A stretch of 64,000 bases of DNA from Antrihabitans stalagmiti (GTDB taxonomy: Bacteria > Actinomycetota > Actinomycetes > Mycobacteriales > Mycobacteriaceae). The notes under the pieces were generated by a model. It saw only the letters and a list, made by a program, of their open reading frames with translations, had not been told where the DNA came from and ran no database searches. Below are positions 1 to 8,732 of the stretch, in pieces (the first letter of the stretch is position 1; each line of letters opens with the position of its first letter). The translations under genes were made by a program, and so were the position numbers. The stretch lies in NCBI RefSeq assembly GCF_016482825.1, contig NZ_JAEMNV010000011.1, positions 1 through 64,000 on the forward strand. The letters are read 5' to 3'.

Positions 1-2
1 GT

Positions 3-59
3 CATCTGACGCTCGACCTCACCAAGCGATACCAAGGCAAACTGCACGACGCAGCCTAA
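3..59 (+). CDS. C-terminal end of an unidentified gene (partial)
   Basis: An open frame enters from the left edge and closes with TAA at 57-59; its last residues are LTKRYQGKLHDAA. Nineteen codons are too few to name a family. The frame is preferred because the other two plus frames stop or read through without a sensible end, and because it would make this gene convergent with glyS. It could also be chance. Confidence 0.3.
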   Translation, partial: HLTLDLTKRYQGKLHDAA

Positions 60-60
60 A

Positions 61-110
61 ATGTGTCTCGCATGTATCTAGACACATCTGTGCCACATGT
101 ATCTAGACAG
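61..110. promoter_or_regulatory. ATGT-N8-ACAT palindrome plus a second half-copy (candidate PadR-type operator)
   Basis: Positions 72-87 read ATGTATCTAGACACAT, a palindrome with one mismatched pair. The 14-mer CATGTATCTAGACA occurs at 71-84 and again at 96-109. In addition ATGTGTCT (61-68) and AGACACAT (80-87) form an 8-bp inverted repeat. PadR-family repressors are known to bind ATGT-N8-ACAT palindromes, so this is a candidate operator. No gene start next to it is visible in the window, so its target is unknown. Confidence 0.4.
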
Positions 111-122
111 CACAGCGGGCCC

Positions 123-156
123 GACCACCAAAAGGACTCACGAGCCGCGGAGCGGC
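123..156 (-). terminator. glyS 3' hairpin element, copy 1
   Basis: On the minus strand, immediately after the glyS TAG (157-159), there is a hairpin GCCGC-TCC-GCGGC, then TCGTGAGTCC and TTTTGGTGGTC. The same 34-bp block with compensatory stem changes follows hemW at 14448-14481. Position directly behind the stop codon, a GC stem and a T run suggest an intrinsic terminator or 3'-end stabiliser. Confidence 0.6.
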
Positions 157-1542
157 CTAGCTCCCGATGAGGCGCTGGGCCAGATAGCCCTCGACCTGAT
201 CGAGCGCTACTCGCTCCTGCGCCATCGAATCTCGCTCTCGCACAGTCACTGCGTGATCGTCGAGGGTTTCGAAGTCGACCGTGATGCAGAACGGTGTGCC
301 GATCTCGTCCTGACGGCGGTAGCGCCGACCGATCGCGCCTGCGTCGTCGAATTCGACGTTCCAGTGCTGACGCAACGCAGCTGCGAGATCCTTCGCCTTC
401 GGAGTCAGATCGGCATTGCGCGACAACGGCAGCACCGCTGCTTTCACCGGCGCGAGCCTGCGGTCCAGACGAAGGACCGTCCGCTTGTCGACGCCACCCT
501 TGGCATTGGGGGCCTCGTCCTCCGCGTATGCATCGACGAGGAACGCCATCAGCGACCGCGTCAGACCGGCCGCGGGCTCGATGACGTACGGCGTGAACCG
601 CTCGTTGGTCGCCTGGTCGAAGTACGACAGGTCCTGACCCGAATGCTCCGAGTGTGTCTTGAGGTCGAAGTCGGTACGGTTCGCGACGCCTTCGAGCTCA
701 CCCCATTCGCTGCCCTGGAACCGGAAGCGGTACTCGATGTCGACGGTCCGCGTCGAGTAGTGCGACAGCTTGTCCTTCGGGTGTTCGTAGAGCCGCAGGT
801 TCTCCGGATCGATACCGAGGTCGGTGTACCAGGCGTGGCGAGTGTCGATCCAGTACTGATGCCACTCCTCGTCCTCCCCGGGCTTGACGAAGAACTCCAT
901 CTCCATCTGTTCGAACTCACGTGTGCGGAAGATGAAGTTGCCCGGCGTGATCTCGTTGCGGAAGCTCTTGCCGATCTGAGCGATACCGAACGGCGGCTTC
1001 TTGCGCGACGTGGTGAGGACGTTGGCGAAGTTGACGAAGATGCCCTGCGCGGTCTCGGGACGCAGATAGTGCAGGCCATCCTCGGATTCGATCGGTCCGA
1101 GGTAGGTCTTGAGCATCATGTTGAAGTCGCGCGGCTCGGTCCACTGGCCCGGATCGCCCGTCTCGGGATCGCGGATGTCGGCCATTCCGTTCGCAGGCGG
1201 ATGCCCGTGCTTCTCCTCGTACGCCTCCAGCAGGTGGTCTGCACGGTATCGCTTGTGGGTGATCAGCGACTCGACGAGCGGGTCGTTGAACACACCGACG
1301 TGACCGGACGCGACCCAGACCTGACGCGGCAGGATCACAGCAGAATCCAGGCCGACGACGTCCTCGCGGCTGGTGACCATGCTGCGCCACCACTGCTTCT
1401 TGATGTTCTCCTTGAGCTCGACGCCGAGAGGTCCGTAGTCCCACGCCGACTTGGTACCGCCGTAGATCTCGCCGCACTGATACACGAGTCCTCTGCGCTT
1501 GGCGAGGTTGGCTACGGTGTCGACCTTGGACTTGGGGGCCAC
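157..1542 (-). CDS. glyS: Glycyl-tRNA synthetase
   Basis: Class II aminoacyl-tRNA synthetase that charges tRNA-Gly in the cytoplasm; the dimeric eukaryote-like type found in actinobacteria. The 461-aa length is normal. The N-terminus [20 protein letters not shown] and the motifs [19 protein letters not shown] and [10 protein letters not shown] are typical. An upstream in-frame ATG exists at 1668, but GTG at 1542 is preferred because a GGAGAG ribosome site lies 8 nt before it and the protein then starts like its relatives. It is divergent from smtB-zur, as in M. tuberculosis (Rv2357c), and followed directly by a conserved hairpin element. Confidence 0.96.
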   Translation of the reverse strand: MAPKSKVDTVANLAKRRGLVYQCGEIYGGTKSAWDYGPLGVELKENIKKQWWRSMVTSREDVVGLDSAVILPRQVWVASGHVGVFNDPLVESLITHKRYRADHLLEAYEEKHGHPPANGMADIRDPETGDPGQWTEPRDFNMMLKTYLGPIESEDGLHYLRPETAQGIFVNFANVLTTSRKKPPFGIAQIGKSFRNEITPGNFIFRTREFEQMEMEFFVKPGEDEEWHQYWIDTRHAWYTDLGIDPENLRLYEHPKDKLSHYSTRTVDIEYRFRFQGSEWGELEGVANRTDFDLKTHSEHSGQDLSYFDQATNERFTPYVIEPAAGLTRSLMAFLVDAYAEDEAPNAKGGVDKRTVLRLDRRLAPVKAAVLPLSRNADLTPKAKDLAAALRQHWNVEFDDAGAIGRRYRRQDEIGTPFCITVDFETLDDHAVTVRERDSMAQERVALDQVEGYLAQRLIGS

Positions 1543-1638
1543 GATTCGAGCTCTCCATCTGGCGAATAGCTGCCGGGTTACGGGTGCTTTGTCTAGGTCA
1601 GAATATCTGGCGCCTCGAGGACGTTTGACATGCGCAAC

Positions 1639-1664
1639 CTTCCAAATCAAAATGGAAGTGATTT
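1639..1664. promoter_or_regulatory. Overlapping inverted repeats in the glyS/smtB intergenic region
   Basis: Two perfect 6-bp inverted repeats overlap: CTTCCA (1639-1644) with TGGAAG (1653-1658), and AAATCA (1644-1649) with TGATTT (1659-1664). They lie about 20 nt ahead of the smtB GTG and its GAGGGAGG ribosome site. ArsR/SmtB repressors usually control their own promoter through such dyads, so this is the natural candidate for an SmtB or Zur operator. The assignment is inference. Confidence 0.45.
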
Positions 1665-1685
1665 GCAATAAGAGGGAGGGTCCAG

Positions 1686-2051
1686 GTGTCCACAGCCGAC
1701 ACCGGTGATCTCGAGTTCACCGAGCACAATCACGACCCATTCACGACGACGCCACCGGCGCCCGTTCCACCGAAGGCGACCCTCGATGCCGCGGGTGAAA
1801 TCCTGCGTGCGCTCGCAGCGCCGGTTCGTATCGCAATCGTCCTGCAACTGCGCGAGTCGGGCAGATGCGTCCACGAATTGGTCGAGGCGCTCGGCGTCAC
1901 GCAACCGCTGATCAGTCAGCACCTTCGTGTGCTCAAAGCGGCAGGTGTCGTCCGTGGCGAACGTAACGGACGCGAGGTTCTCTACGAACTCGTAGACGAT
2001 CACCTCGCCCACATCGTCGTGGACGCGGTTGCACACGCGGAGGAAGGATGA
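1686..2051 (+). CDS. smtB: ArsR/SmtB-family zinc-responsive repressor
   Basis: A 121-aa winged-helix DNA-binding repressor. The recognition helix region is [19 protein letters not shown] (71-89). The C-terminal alpha-5 zinc site is intact: D104, H106, H117 and E120 match the D-x-H-x10-H-x2-E pattern of SmtB. No alpha-3 Cys-Val-Cys metal site is visible; there is a single C61. The GTG start is supported by GAGGGAGG 6 nt upstream. It overlaps zur by 4 nt (ATGA), so the two are translationally coupled, as in Rv2358-Rv2359. In mycobacteria zinc releases SmtB and allows zur expression; the same logic is expected here. Confidence 0.93.
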   Translation: MSTADTGDLEFTEHNHDPFTTTPPAPVPPKATLDAAGEILRALAAPVRIAIVLQLRESGRCVHELVEALGVTQPLISQHLRVLKAAGVVRGERNGREVLYELVDDHLAHIVVDAVAHAEEG

Positions 2052-2473
2052 CGGCCTTGACCGGAACGTCTGGACGAGTCGCGGTCGGTGTTCGAAGCAC
2101 GCGGCAGCGCAGCGCGATCTCGGCATTGCTCGACGACATCGACGAGTTCCGGTCCGCGCAGGAACTGCACGACGAGCTACGAAAGCGTGGCGAAGGCATC
2201 GGCCTGACGACCGTCTACCGAACGCTGCAGACCCTCGCCGATTCCGGAACAGTCGACGTATTACGCACGGACACAGGCGAATCCGTCTACCGTCGCTGCT
2301 CGTCTGGCCATCACCACCACCTGGTCTGCAGACATTGCGGCTACACCGTCGAGGTCGAAGGTCCGACGGTCGAGCAGTGGGCGAAGTCGACCGCGGACAC
2401 CCATGGCTTCACCGACGTCAGCCACACGGTCGAGATCTTCGGGACCTGTCAGACCTGTGCGGGAACCCGCTGA
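2048..2473 (+). CDS. zur: Zinc uptake regulator, Fur family
   Basis: A 141-aa Fur-family repressor expected to shut off zinc uptake when zinc is bound. The winged helix (GLTTVYRTLQTL, about 52-63) comes first. The dimerisation domain has a run of four histidines (88-91), a structural zinc site C94-x2-C97 and C134-x2-C137, and further histidines (H119, H126) fit the regulatory site. Pairing with smtB and the Fur-like Cys4 site favour Zur (FurB) over FurA. The stop lies 19 nt from the convergent neighbour and no strong terminator is seen between them. Confidence 0.93.
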   Translation: MTALTGTSGRVAVGVRSTRQRSAISALLDDIDEFRSAQELHDELRKRGEGIGLTTVYRTLQTLADSGTVDVLRTDTGESVYRRCSSGHHHHLVCRHCGYTVEVEGPTVEQWAKSTADTHGFTDVSHTVEIFGTCQTCAGTR

Positions 2474-2492
2474 GCCGAGATACCTACGGCGA

Positions 2493-2915
2493 CTAGGGAA
2501 CCAACCCCTGCCGACTACGGTCGGCGCCGGAGAGTACGAGCAGCAGCATCGTCATCAAAGCTTCGTCGGTGAGGCCGGCGGCGGGGAACGTATAACGCAT
2601 GATCACGTCCGCCAGTTTGCCGTTGCCGATGATCGTGATCGACCCGAATTGCAGAGCATTGTTGCGATCGGCAACCCGTTTGGTGAGCGGCGCCCGCAAG
2701 GGTCGGTCCCATGCCAGCACACACGTGAGTGACAGGACGTCGAGACCGGGCGACAGATTCACAGCACGCATCGAACACAGTGCGCCCGCGTATTCGAACC
2801 CGAGTGAGCCATCGTCGTTGGTGCGCAACGTCACAAACGGCGCGAGCACATCGAGTGCCCTCTGCTGCAACGCATCCGCAGATCCGACCCCGTTCGACTC
2901 CTGGGCTTCGGTCAT
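2493..2915 (-). CDS. Conserved hypothetical protein (Rv2360c-like, YbjN-type fold suspected)
   Basis: A 140-aa soluble protein without signal peptide or membrane helix. It contains alternating strand segments (SLGFEYAGALCSMRAV, LDVLSLTCVLAWDRPL) and a helical end. The context, directly after uppS with a TGATG junction, and the length match mycobacterial Rv2360c. The alpha/beta layout suggests the YbjN / type III chaperone-like fold, but no catalytic motif is visible and the function is unknown. A GTG 3 nt upstream (2918) is an equally possible start. Confidence 0.7.
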   Translation of the reverse strand: MTEAQESNGVGSADALQQRALDVLAPFVTLRTNDDGSLGFEYAGALCSMRAVNLSPGLDVLSLTCVLAWDRPLRAPLTKRVADRNNALQFGSITIIGNGKLADVIMRYTFPAAGLTDEALMTMLLLVLSGADRSRQGLVP

Positions 2916-3751
2916 CACTTCACTCCCCCGAATCGACGATCACGTGACGCATATTCGACACACGCTGCCCACAGGTCGCGACGATCGAAATCCGGGAAAA
3001 GCTTGTCCTGGAAGACCAATTCGGCATATGCCGACTGCCACAGCAAGAAGTTCGACGTCCGGAACTCACCGGACGGGCGCAGGAAGAGGTCGACGTCCGG
3101 CATGTCCGGCTCGTCGAGGTAGCGCGCGACCGTCGCCTCGGTGATGCGCTCCGGATCCAACTGTCCGGATGCGGCGAGCTTCGCGATTTCCTTTACGGCA
3201 TCGGCGATTTCGGCTCTGCCGCCGTAGTTGACGCACATTGTCAGCGTCATCACCGAGTTGTCCTTGGTCAGCTCTTCGGCGACCTCGAGTTCCTTGATCA
3301 CGCTGCGCCACAACCGGGGTCGGCGACCGGCCCAGCGCACACGTACGCCCATCTCGTTCATCTCGTCGCGGCGGCGACGGATGACGTCACGGTTGAAGCC
3401 CATAAGAAACCGGACCTCTTCGGGACTGCGTCGCCAGTTCTCCGTCGAGAACGCGTACGCCGACAGCCAGGTGACGCCCATTTCGATACAGCCGCAGACG
3501 GTGTCCATCAACACGGCCTCGCCACGTTCGTGCCCTGCGGTGCGTGGCAGCCCACGGTCCTGCGCCCAGCGACCGTTGCCGTCCATCACCAACGCGACGT
3601 GTTTCGGGATCAACTCCGGCTGCAGTATCGGCGGCCGCGCGCCGGACGGGTGTGGGTCCGGTGGACGTATTACACGCTCAGGCTGTGCCGGTCCGCGTCG
3701 GAGCGAGCGGCGCGCGCCAGGTCTCGGCGGGGAGTCCATACGACGAATCAC
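2915..3751 (-). CDS. uppS: Long-chain cis-isoprenyl (decaprenyl) diphosphate synthase
   Basis: Cis-prenyltransferase that condenses isopentenyl diphosphate onto an allylic primer to make the polyprenyl phosphate carrier for peptidoglycan and arabinogalactan. The signature VMDGNGRWA carries the catalytic Asp. [17 protein letters not shown], the RxSGExRTSNF region and [12 protein letters not shown] follow. The usual Thr of the RTSGE box is Pro here (LFLRPSGEF). The N-terminal extension is Pro/Arg rich and weakly conserved. Starts at 3778 (GTG), 3760 (ATG) and 3751 (GTG) are possible; 3751 has AGGATGG about 8 nt upstream. It overlaps the end of recO, as in Rv2361c-Rv2362c. Confidence 0.92.
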   Translation of the reverse strand: MIRRMDSPPRPGARRSLRRGPAQPERVIRPPDPHPSGARPPILQPELIPKHVALVMDGNGRWAQDRGLPRTAGHERGEAVLMDTVCGCIEMGVTWLSAYAFSTENWRRSPEEVRFLMGFNRDVIRRRRDEMNEMGVRVRWAGRRPRLWRSVIKELEVAEELTKDNSVMTLTMCVNYGGRAEIADAVKEIAKLAASGQLDPERITEATVARYLDEPDMPDVDLFLRPSGEFRTSNFLLWQSAYAELVFQDKLFPDFDRRDLWAACVEYASRDRRFGGVK

Positions 3752-4517
3752 GGTGTCCATCCTGCCCGACGCCCACACTGTGCGGCTGAGCGCGCTCGAT
3801 CAACGGAAGCGTGCGCAACTGGCGTTCCAGGTGCCACTGCAGATGTGCGGCGATCAAACCGCTCGCCTGTCGACGCACCGCATCCGTCGCCGCGTCGGTG
3901 TCGGCCCACGCTCCCCGACACAGCGAGTCCATCAGATCGAGGACACCGGGCGACGGAGTTGCGGCTCCGGGCGGTCGGCAATGCACACACACCGCGCCAC
4001 CTGCCGAGACATGGAACGCCCGATGCGGACCCGGGGTCGCGCAGCGCGCGCACTCGTCGAGCGCGGGCGCCCAGCCCGCGAATCCCATTGCGCGGAGCAG
4101 AAAAGCATCGAGAATCAGCTCCGGCGCTCGGGTCTGCCCTGCGACCGCACGGAGCGCGCCGACGGTGAGCTGATGCAACTGCAGCGCCGGCGCGCGTTCC
4201 TCGCCTGCGAGCCGCTCCGCCGTCTCGAGAACAGCGCACGCGGTGGTGTAGCGGCCGTAGTCGTCGACGATGTCACCGGAGAAGGCGTCGACCGTATGGA
4301 CCTGCGTCACGATGTCGAGGTTGCGCCCCGGATAGAGCTGCACATCTATGTGTGCGAACGGTTCGAGCCGGGCGCCGAACTTGGACCGGGTCCGTCGAAC
4401 ACCCTTGGCAACCGCACGCACCAACCCGTGCTGGCGTGTGAGCAGCGTGACAATACGGTCGGCTTCGCCAAGCTTGTGCTGACGTAAGACGACGGCGTTG
4501 TCCCGATACAGCCGCAT
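3678..4517 (-). CDS. recO: DNA repair protein RecO
   Basis: Recombination mediator of the RecFOR pathway that loads RecA and anneals single strands. The N-terminal OB-fold starts with [22 protein letters not shown] and contains the basic [16 protein letters not shown] stretch. The helical C-terminal part has a four-Cys zinc site (CARC...CVHC). Its 279 aa is slightly longer than typical because of a charged tail. Translation of uppS begins within its last codons. First gene of the recO-uppS-hypothetical operon. Confidence 0.94.
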   Translation of the reverse strand: MRLYRDNAVVLRQHKLGEADRIVTLLTRQHGLVRAVAKGVRRTRSKFGARLEPFAHIDVQLYPGRNLDIVTQVHTVDAFSGDIVDDYGRYTTACAVLETAERLAGEERAPALQLHQLTVGALRAVAGQTRAPELILDAFLLRAMGFAGWAPALDECARCATPGPHRAFHVSAGGAVCVHCRPPGAATPSPGVLDLMDSLCRGAWADTDAATDAVRRQASGLIAAHLQWHLERQLRTLPLIERAQPHSVGVGQDGHRDSSYGLPAETWRAPLAPTRTGTA

Positions 4518-4803
4518 AAACTGCCCAACTCCCGTTTCGGTCGAAGGTCATTGTTTCATGCGACACCGACAACGTCGGTGAGGCGCTCTCGCGGCTCACT
4601 GTGTCGCAAATCGCCCACAAAACTGCAATCCACCACCTGACCTGCAACGAAACCCTGTTGCAGACCTGCACCCGATCCGTCGGCACGTCCATTTCCGGCG
4701 TGGCGATACTGCGATCGCCCGGCCAGAGAGGATCATCGACGCGTGACGAAACCTAGTGCGTCAAAGACAGAGAACACACGATCGCGGAACGCAGGATCGC
4801 GCC
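4518..4803. other. Intergenic region between recO and the 94-aa gene
   Basis: No supported gene in these 286 bases. A perfect 7-bp inverted repeat, CTGCAAC (4642-4648) and GTTGCAG (4657-4663), and a small CCGAC/GTCGG hairpin near 4566-4578 are the only structures noticed. It must carry the recO promoter and probably the promoter of the next plus-strand gene. Confidence 0.5.
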
Positions 4804-5088
4804 ATGGCTAAAAAACGCGACGCCAATCCCCTTCCGAAGTCTGCTCAGCCGGCGACAACTGGCTTCGCGGTCGGGAACCGCGTCGTCACCCGCCACTCCT
4901 CCGACTCCGCTATGCCGGAAGACCTGTGGCCGAACGTCTCCGGCGTCATCGTCGACGACTTCAACCCGGGCCTGCCGCCTCAGGACGACTACGGTCGCAC
5001 CTGGGCTATCTCGAAGCGCTGGGCAGTTGCGCTCGACACGGGTTCACTCGTGTTTCGCAACGACAGCGACCTCGCCCGCGAATCCTGA
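4804..5088 (+). CDS. Small conserved hypothetical protein (94 aa)
   Basis: An acidic C-terminal part (VSGVIVDDFNPGLPPQDDYG, then WAISKRWAVALDTGSLVF) follows a basic start MAKKRDANPLPK. The ATG at 4804 is preferred over 4756 because an AGGA lies 9-12 nt before it and the upstream extension looks non-coding. The compact beta-rich sequence resembles small actinobacterial proteins of unknown function that follow recO. A strong terminator lies 14 nt behind the stop codon. Function unknown. Confidence 0.7.
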   Translation: MAKKRDANPLPKSAQPATTGFAVGNRVVTRHSSDSAMPEDLWPNVSGVIVDDFNPGLPPQDDYGRTWAISKRWAVALDTGSLVFRNDSDLARES

Positions 5089-5102
5089 ATTCTCTGCACC
5101 GA

Positions 5103-5145
5103 CGAGCCGTTCGAACGCCGCAACCAGGCTGCGTTCGACGGCTCG
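5103..5145 (+). terminator. Intrinsic terminator
   Basis: CGAGCCG-T-TCGAACGC pairs with GCGTTCGA-CGGCTCG around a 12-nt loop with a single bulge, followed by TTTGCCTT. It ends the 4804-5088 transcript. Confidence 0.75.
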
Positions 5146-5310
5146 TTTGCCTTCCCGTTGTCCGGATACCCACATAACGAACTCGAAACTTTGTTACTTC
5201 GATGCGGTATCGGAATGGTCACGAATGTGTCACACTTCTTGCGTGGTGTGAACCACATCATTCCTATTTGACCAGCCCGTCGACTGGGCTACGAACAACG
5301 GAGAAAGCAC

Positions 5311-5505
5311 ATGGGAATGCAGTCGGCGCGCAGTAGCACAGGGTCCCTCAGCTGGGGAATTCGGTGTGACAGATGCGAACGTTGGACCTATTCGCCGGCA
5401 CGTTCGGCAGCCGCCTCCGCCATCCGGAGCGCACAATCCAAGGGTTGGATCGTCTCCGATCGTGACCTCTGCCCAAGTTGCGTTTCGGCACTGCGCCGAC
5501 GCTGA
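5311..5505 (+). CDS. Small zinc-ribbon-like protein (64 aa)
   Basis: ATG with GGAGAAAG 7 nt upstream. The protein has CDRC at residues 19-22 and CPSC at 54-57, spaced as a four-Cys metal site, with an Ala/Ser-rich helix between them. Codon third positions are mostly G/C, which supports coding. An inverted repeat TCACAC (5230-5235) / GTGTGA (5246-5251) lies about 60 nt upstream and may be an operator. No named family recognised; binding of zinc is inference from the Cys pairs. Confidence 0.65.
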   Translation: MGMQSARSSTGSLSWGIRCDRCERWTYSPARSAAASAIRSAQSKGWIVSDRDLCPSCVSALRRR

Positions 5506-5525
5506 ACCCGCCCGGGCAGTTTCAG

Positions 5526-6425
5526 CTAAAAGCCGAGTCTGCCAAGCTGTTTCGGGTCGCGTTGCCAATCCTTCGCGACCTTGACATGCAGCTCCAGAAA
5601 GACCTTCGTACCAAGTAGTTTCTCGATCTGGGCACGGGCAGCCGTGCCCACATCGCGGAGCCTCGCTCCACCTTTTCCGATGACGATGCCCTTCTGGCTC
5701 GATCGCTCCACGTACAGCAGAGCATGCACATCGAGCATGTCGGTGCGGCCTTCGCGTTCGACGACCTCTTCGATGACAACCGCAAGCGAGTGCGGCAGTT
5801 CGTCGCCGAGACCTTCCAGCGCCGCCTCACGAATCAACTCCGCCATCAGAGTCTCTTCGGGCTCGTCCGTCAGTTCGCCGTCCGGGTAGAACGCCGGACC
5901 TTCGGGCATCACCGAAGCAAGCACGTCGACGAGGACCTCGACCTGCTCACCCTTCGTCGCCGAAACGGGCACAATTTCGCACGTCGGGCCGAGCAATTTC
6001 GAGACCGCGAGAAGTTGTTCCGTAATCTGCTGCTTGCCGACCTTGTCGATTTTGGTGACGACGCCGACAACCGTCGTCTTCGGCGCCATGTGCCGGATCT
6101 GCTCGAGGATCCAACGGTCGCCAGGCCCGACCTTCTCGTCCGCCGGGATACACAGCGCGATCACGTCGACCTCGGAATAGGTATCGCGCACAAGGTCGTT
6201 CAGTCGCTGACCAAGCAGGGTACGTGGCCGATGCAGGCCAGGGGTGTCGACGAGAATCAACTGGGCGTGCTCGCGATGGACGATGCCACGAATGGTGTGT
6301 CGCGTGGTCTGCGGACGTGACGACGTGATCGCAATCTTCTGACCCACGAGCGCGTTGGTGAGCGTCGACTTGCCGGTATTCGGCCGACCGACGAAACAGA
6401 CGAAGCCGGAATGGAATTCAGACAC
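5526..6425 (-). CDS. era: GTPase Era
   Basis: Ras-like GTPase needed for 16S rRNA 3'-end maturation and 30S assembly. The G1 motif GRPNTGKST, G3 DTPG, G4 TKID and G5 SATKG are all present, followed by a KH domain (GKGGARLRDVGTAARAQIEKLLG). The chosen start, GTG at 6425, has GGAGGT 6 nt upstream and gives 299 aa starting [16 protein letters not shown], as in relatives; the longer frame to 6563 overlaps the previous gene. It overlaps the deaminase-like gene by 8 nt in an era / ybeY / phoH operon. Confidence 0.96.
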   Translation of the reverse strand: MSEFHSGFVCFVGRPNTGKSTLTNALVGQKIAITSSRPQTTRHTIRGIVHREHAQLILVDTPGLHRPRTLLGQRLNDLVRDTYSEVDVIALCIPADEKVGPGDRWILEQIRHMAPKTTVVGVVTKIDKVGKQQITEQLLAVSKLLGPTCEIVPVSATKGEQVEVLVDVLASVMPEGPAFYPDGELTDEPEETLMAELIREAALEGLGDELPHSLAVVIEEVVEREGRTDMLDVHALLYVERSSQKGIVIGKGGARLRDVGTAARAQIEKLLGTKVFLELHVKVAKDWQRDPKQLGRLGF

Positions 6426-6765
6426 CGGACACCTCCAGAACCGATCCGCTCGAGGAGGCGACGATGACAACCGCGCTCGGTGACAGCTCGCGTACCGCGT
6501 CGACACCGGGATCCGACGTATCGGCACCGACGACGACCGCGGCCTCGAAGCCTTCGGCAGCACTCGAAATGGCCGCGGCGACAGCGGATTGCAACGCCGA
6601 CAACGTGAGCGCCGTGAGCGTCACGTCCCCCGCCGCGTAGGTCCGCCCGTCGGTGTCGCGAACTGCGGCACCGTGGCCGCGTCCTGTGCGCGCCATCGCC
6701 CCGCGAGCGAGCACAACAAGCTTCGCGTCCTCTTGCGACAGTTCCGTTCGGCCTTCGTCAGTCAT
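6418..6765 (-). CDS. Cytidine-deaminase-like hypothetical protein (Rv2365c-like)
   Basis: A 115-aa protein with alternating alpha/beta segments. Residues [24 protein letters not shown] resemble the core helix-strand layout of the cytidine deaminase superfamily. The HAE and CxxC zinc motifs of true deaminases are missing, so catalysis is doubtful. Start ATG 6765 overlaps the stop of the CBS-domain gene (ATGACTGA). Conserved position between era and the CorC-like gene in mycolata supports a real gene. Confidence 0.75.
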   Translation of the reverse strand: MTDEGRTELSQEDAKLVVLARGAMARTGRGHGAAVRDTDGRTYAAGDVTLTALTLSALQSAVAAAISSAAEGFEAAVVVGADTSDPGVDAVRELSPSAVVIVASSSGSVLEVSGV

Positions 6766-8143
6766 CTCGTCCCTCGTCCTGCCCATAATCCACCGAGTCC
6801 TGCGACTCCGTCGAGTCCGTCGACTCCGCGGATTCCGCGTTATCGGTTGTGCCCTTTGCTTCTTTGGACTTCTTCGTCGGTGCGCGCCGAACCAGGATCG
6901 TGTGGACGCGGACGCGACCGCGCTGATCGACACCACCTTCGCCGCGAAGCACCAATCCGTTGCTGACGACCTTGGATCCAGGCAACGGTACGCGGCCGAG
7001 CTCGTGGCCCATCAGACCACCGACCGTATCGACGTCGTCGTCTTCGAGTTCGAGACCGAACAGGTCGCCGAGGTCTTCGATCGACAACCGTGCAGACACC
7101 CGGTACTTCCCGTTGCCGAGGTCCTCGATCGGTGCGGTCTCGTCGGTGTCGTACTCGTCCGCGATCTCGCCGACGATCTCCTCCAGGACGTCCTCGATGG
7201 TCACGAGTCCGGCGATGCCGCCGTATTCGTCGACAAGGAGAGCCATGTGATTGCGGTCGCGCTGCATCTCGGAGAGCATCGTGTCGAGAGGTTTGGAGTC
7301 CGGGACGAAGACCGCGGGGCGCATCACGTCGACGACGGGAAGGTCGCGATCGCGGCCGGACGACGTATTCGTGCGTTGTACAAGATCTTTGAGATAGACG
7401 ACGCCGATCACGTCGTCCACGTTCTCGCCGATGACCGGAATCCTCGAGTGACCACTCTTGACCGCGAGCGAGATCGCCTGCCCCAGTGTCTTGTCCGATT
7501 CGATCCAGACCATCTCGGTTCGCGGCACCATAACCGCGCGGGCGGCGGTGTCGCCGAGTTCGAAGACCGACTGGATCATCCGTCGTTCGTCGTCTGCCAC
7601 CACACCGCGTTCCTGCGCCATGTCGACGATTTCGCGCAATTCGATCTCGGATGCGAACGGGCCGTTGCGAAAACCCTTACCCGGCGTGATCGCGTTACCG
7701 ATCAGGATCAGCAACCTGCTGAGCGGACCTAGTAGAAAACCGATGGCGTGCAACGGAATAGCCGCCGCGAGCGAGATCGTGTACGCGTGCTGGCGGCCGA
7801 GAGTACGTGGACCGACACCGATGACGACATAGGAAACGAGCACCATGACGACAGCGCTCACAACCAACGCCCATCCCGGACCGATGATTTCGATCAGCGC
7901 GCCCGCCAGTACGACCGTCGACGTGATCTCGCACAGAATGCGAAGCAGCACCATCAGGTTGATGTAGCGCGGGCGATCGGAGACGATCCGGATCAGCATC
8001 GTCGCACCCGGCCTGCCCGCCCGTGCGATGTCGTCGACACGTGCGGGCGAGATGGTGTTCAACGCCGAATCGACAGCAGCGAAAAGTCCACCCGCAGGAA
8101 CCAGAACGATTGCCAGTACCAGCAGGCCTATCGGCCCGGTCAC
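6758..8143 (-). CDS. HlyC/CorC-family membrane protein with CBS pair
   Basis: A 461-aa protein with an N-terminal membrane domain (DUF21/CNNM-type, about four helices within residues 1-145), two CBS domains (about 190-320, including [14 protein letters not shown] and [18 protein letters not shown]) and a C-terminal CorC_HlyC domain. The extreme C-terminus is a low-complexity acidic run of Ser/Glu/Asp/Thr. The family includes Mg2+/Co2+ efflux and CNNM-like magnesium transporters. It corresponds to Rv2366c and lies between ybeY and era. The GTG start at 8143 is weakly supported by its ribosome site. Confidence 0.9.
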   Translation of the reverse strand: MTGPIGLLVLAIVLVPAGGLFAAVDSALNTISPARVDDIARAGRPGATMLIRIVSDRPRYINLMVLLRILCEITSTVVLAGALIEIIGPGWALVVSAVVMVLVSYVVIGVGPRTLGRQHAYTISLAAAIPLHAIGFLLGPLSRLLILIGNAITPGKGFRNGPFASEIELREIVDMAQERGVVADDERRMIQSVFELGDTAARAVMVPRTEMVWIESDKTLGQAISLAVKSGHSRIPVIGENVDDVIGVVYLKDLVQRTNTSSGRDRDLPVVDVMRPAVFVPDSKPLDTMLSEMQRDRNHMALLVDEYGGIAGLVTIEDVLEEIVGEIADEYDTDETAPIEDLGNGKYRVSARLSIEDLGDLFGLELEDDDVDTVGGLMGHELGRVPLPGSKVVSNGLVLRGEGGVDQRGRVRVHTILVRRAPTKKSKEAKGTTDNAESAESTDSTESQDSVDYGQDEGRDD

Positions 8144-8158
8144 AGGCCGCGTCCATGC

Positions 8159-8692
8159 CTAGGCATCGAAGAAGCCCGCCTTGCCGAGCAGACGCCGATC
8201 GCGTTCGGCGAGAGCGGCCTCCCGTTCGGCCTTGCGGATGCTCTCGTACCACTCTGCGAGGAGGTTGTTCTGCAGGCCGAACATCTCCTTCTCCTCTTCG
8301 GGTTCCGCATGATCGAAGCCGAGGAGATGCAGGACGCCGTGCACGGTCAACAACGCGAGCTCGTGTGCCAGCGAATGTCCCGCCTTCTTCGCCTGCGTGG
8401 CGGCGAAGGCCGGACACAACACGATGTCGCCCAACATCGACGGACCCGGCATCGGGCTGTCCGGCCGACCACCCGGCTCGAGTTCGTCCATCGGGAAGGA
8501 CATGACGTCCGTCGGACCGGGCAGGTCCATCCAGCGCATGTGCAGGTCGGCCATCGTGTCCAGGTCGACGAGGACCATCGACAGCTCGGCCGCTGGATGG
8601 ACGTCCATCCGTGCGATCGCGAAACGCGCGACCGCGATCAAGTCTTCTTCGGAAACGTCCATTCCCGACTCGTTGGCGACCTCGATGCTCAT
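8159..8692 (-). CDS. ybeY: Endoribonuclease YbeY
   Basis: Single-strand endoribonuclease in 16S rRNA maturation and ribosome quality control. The catalytic zinc motif is complete: [11 protein letters not shown], with the three metal histidines. [13 protein letters not shown] and LGDIVLCP are further family blocks. 177 aa, slightly longer than E. coli YbeY because of a charged C-terminal helix. It sits between phoH and the CorC-like gene, the common bacterial order phoH-ybeY-corC-era. Confidence 0.95.
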   Translation of the reverse strand: MSIEVANESGMDVSEEDLIAVARFAIARMDVHPAAELSMVLVDLDTMADLHMRWMDLPGPTDVMSFPMDELEPGGRPDSPMPGPSMLGDIVLCPAFAATQAKKAGHSLAHELALLTVHGVLHLLGFDHAEPEEEKEMFGLQNNLLAEWYESIRKAEREAALAERDRRLLGKAGFFDA

Positions 8693-8732
8693 CCGACAAC
8701 CCTAACGGGCCAGGCGGGAGGAGTTCGACGCA

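Noticed and set aside
97-1569. 490-codon open frame on the strand opposite glyS
   Set aside because: High-GC shadow of glyS: no ribosome site, no recognisable domain, and composition that mirrors the sense gene. The same applies to long frames opposite the CorC-like gene (6653-7732), phoH (8754-9884), dnaJ2/hrcA (12872-14374) and others.
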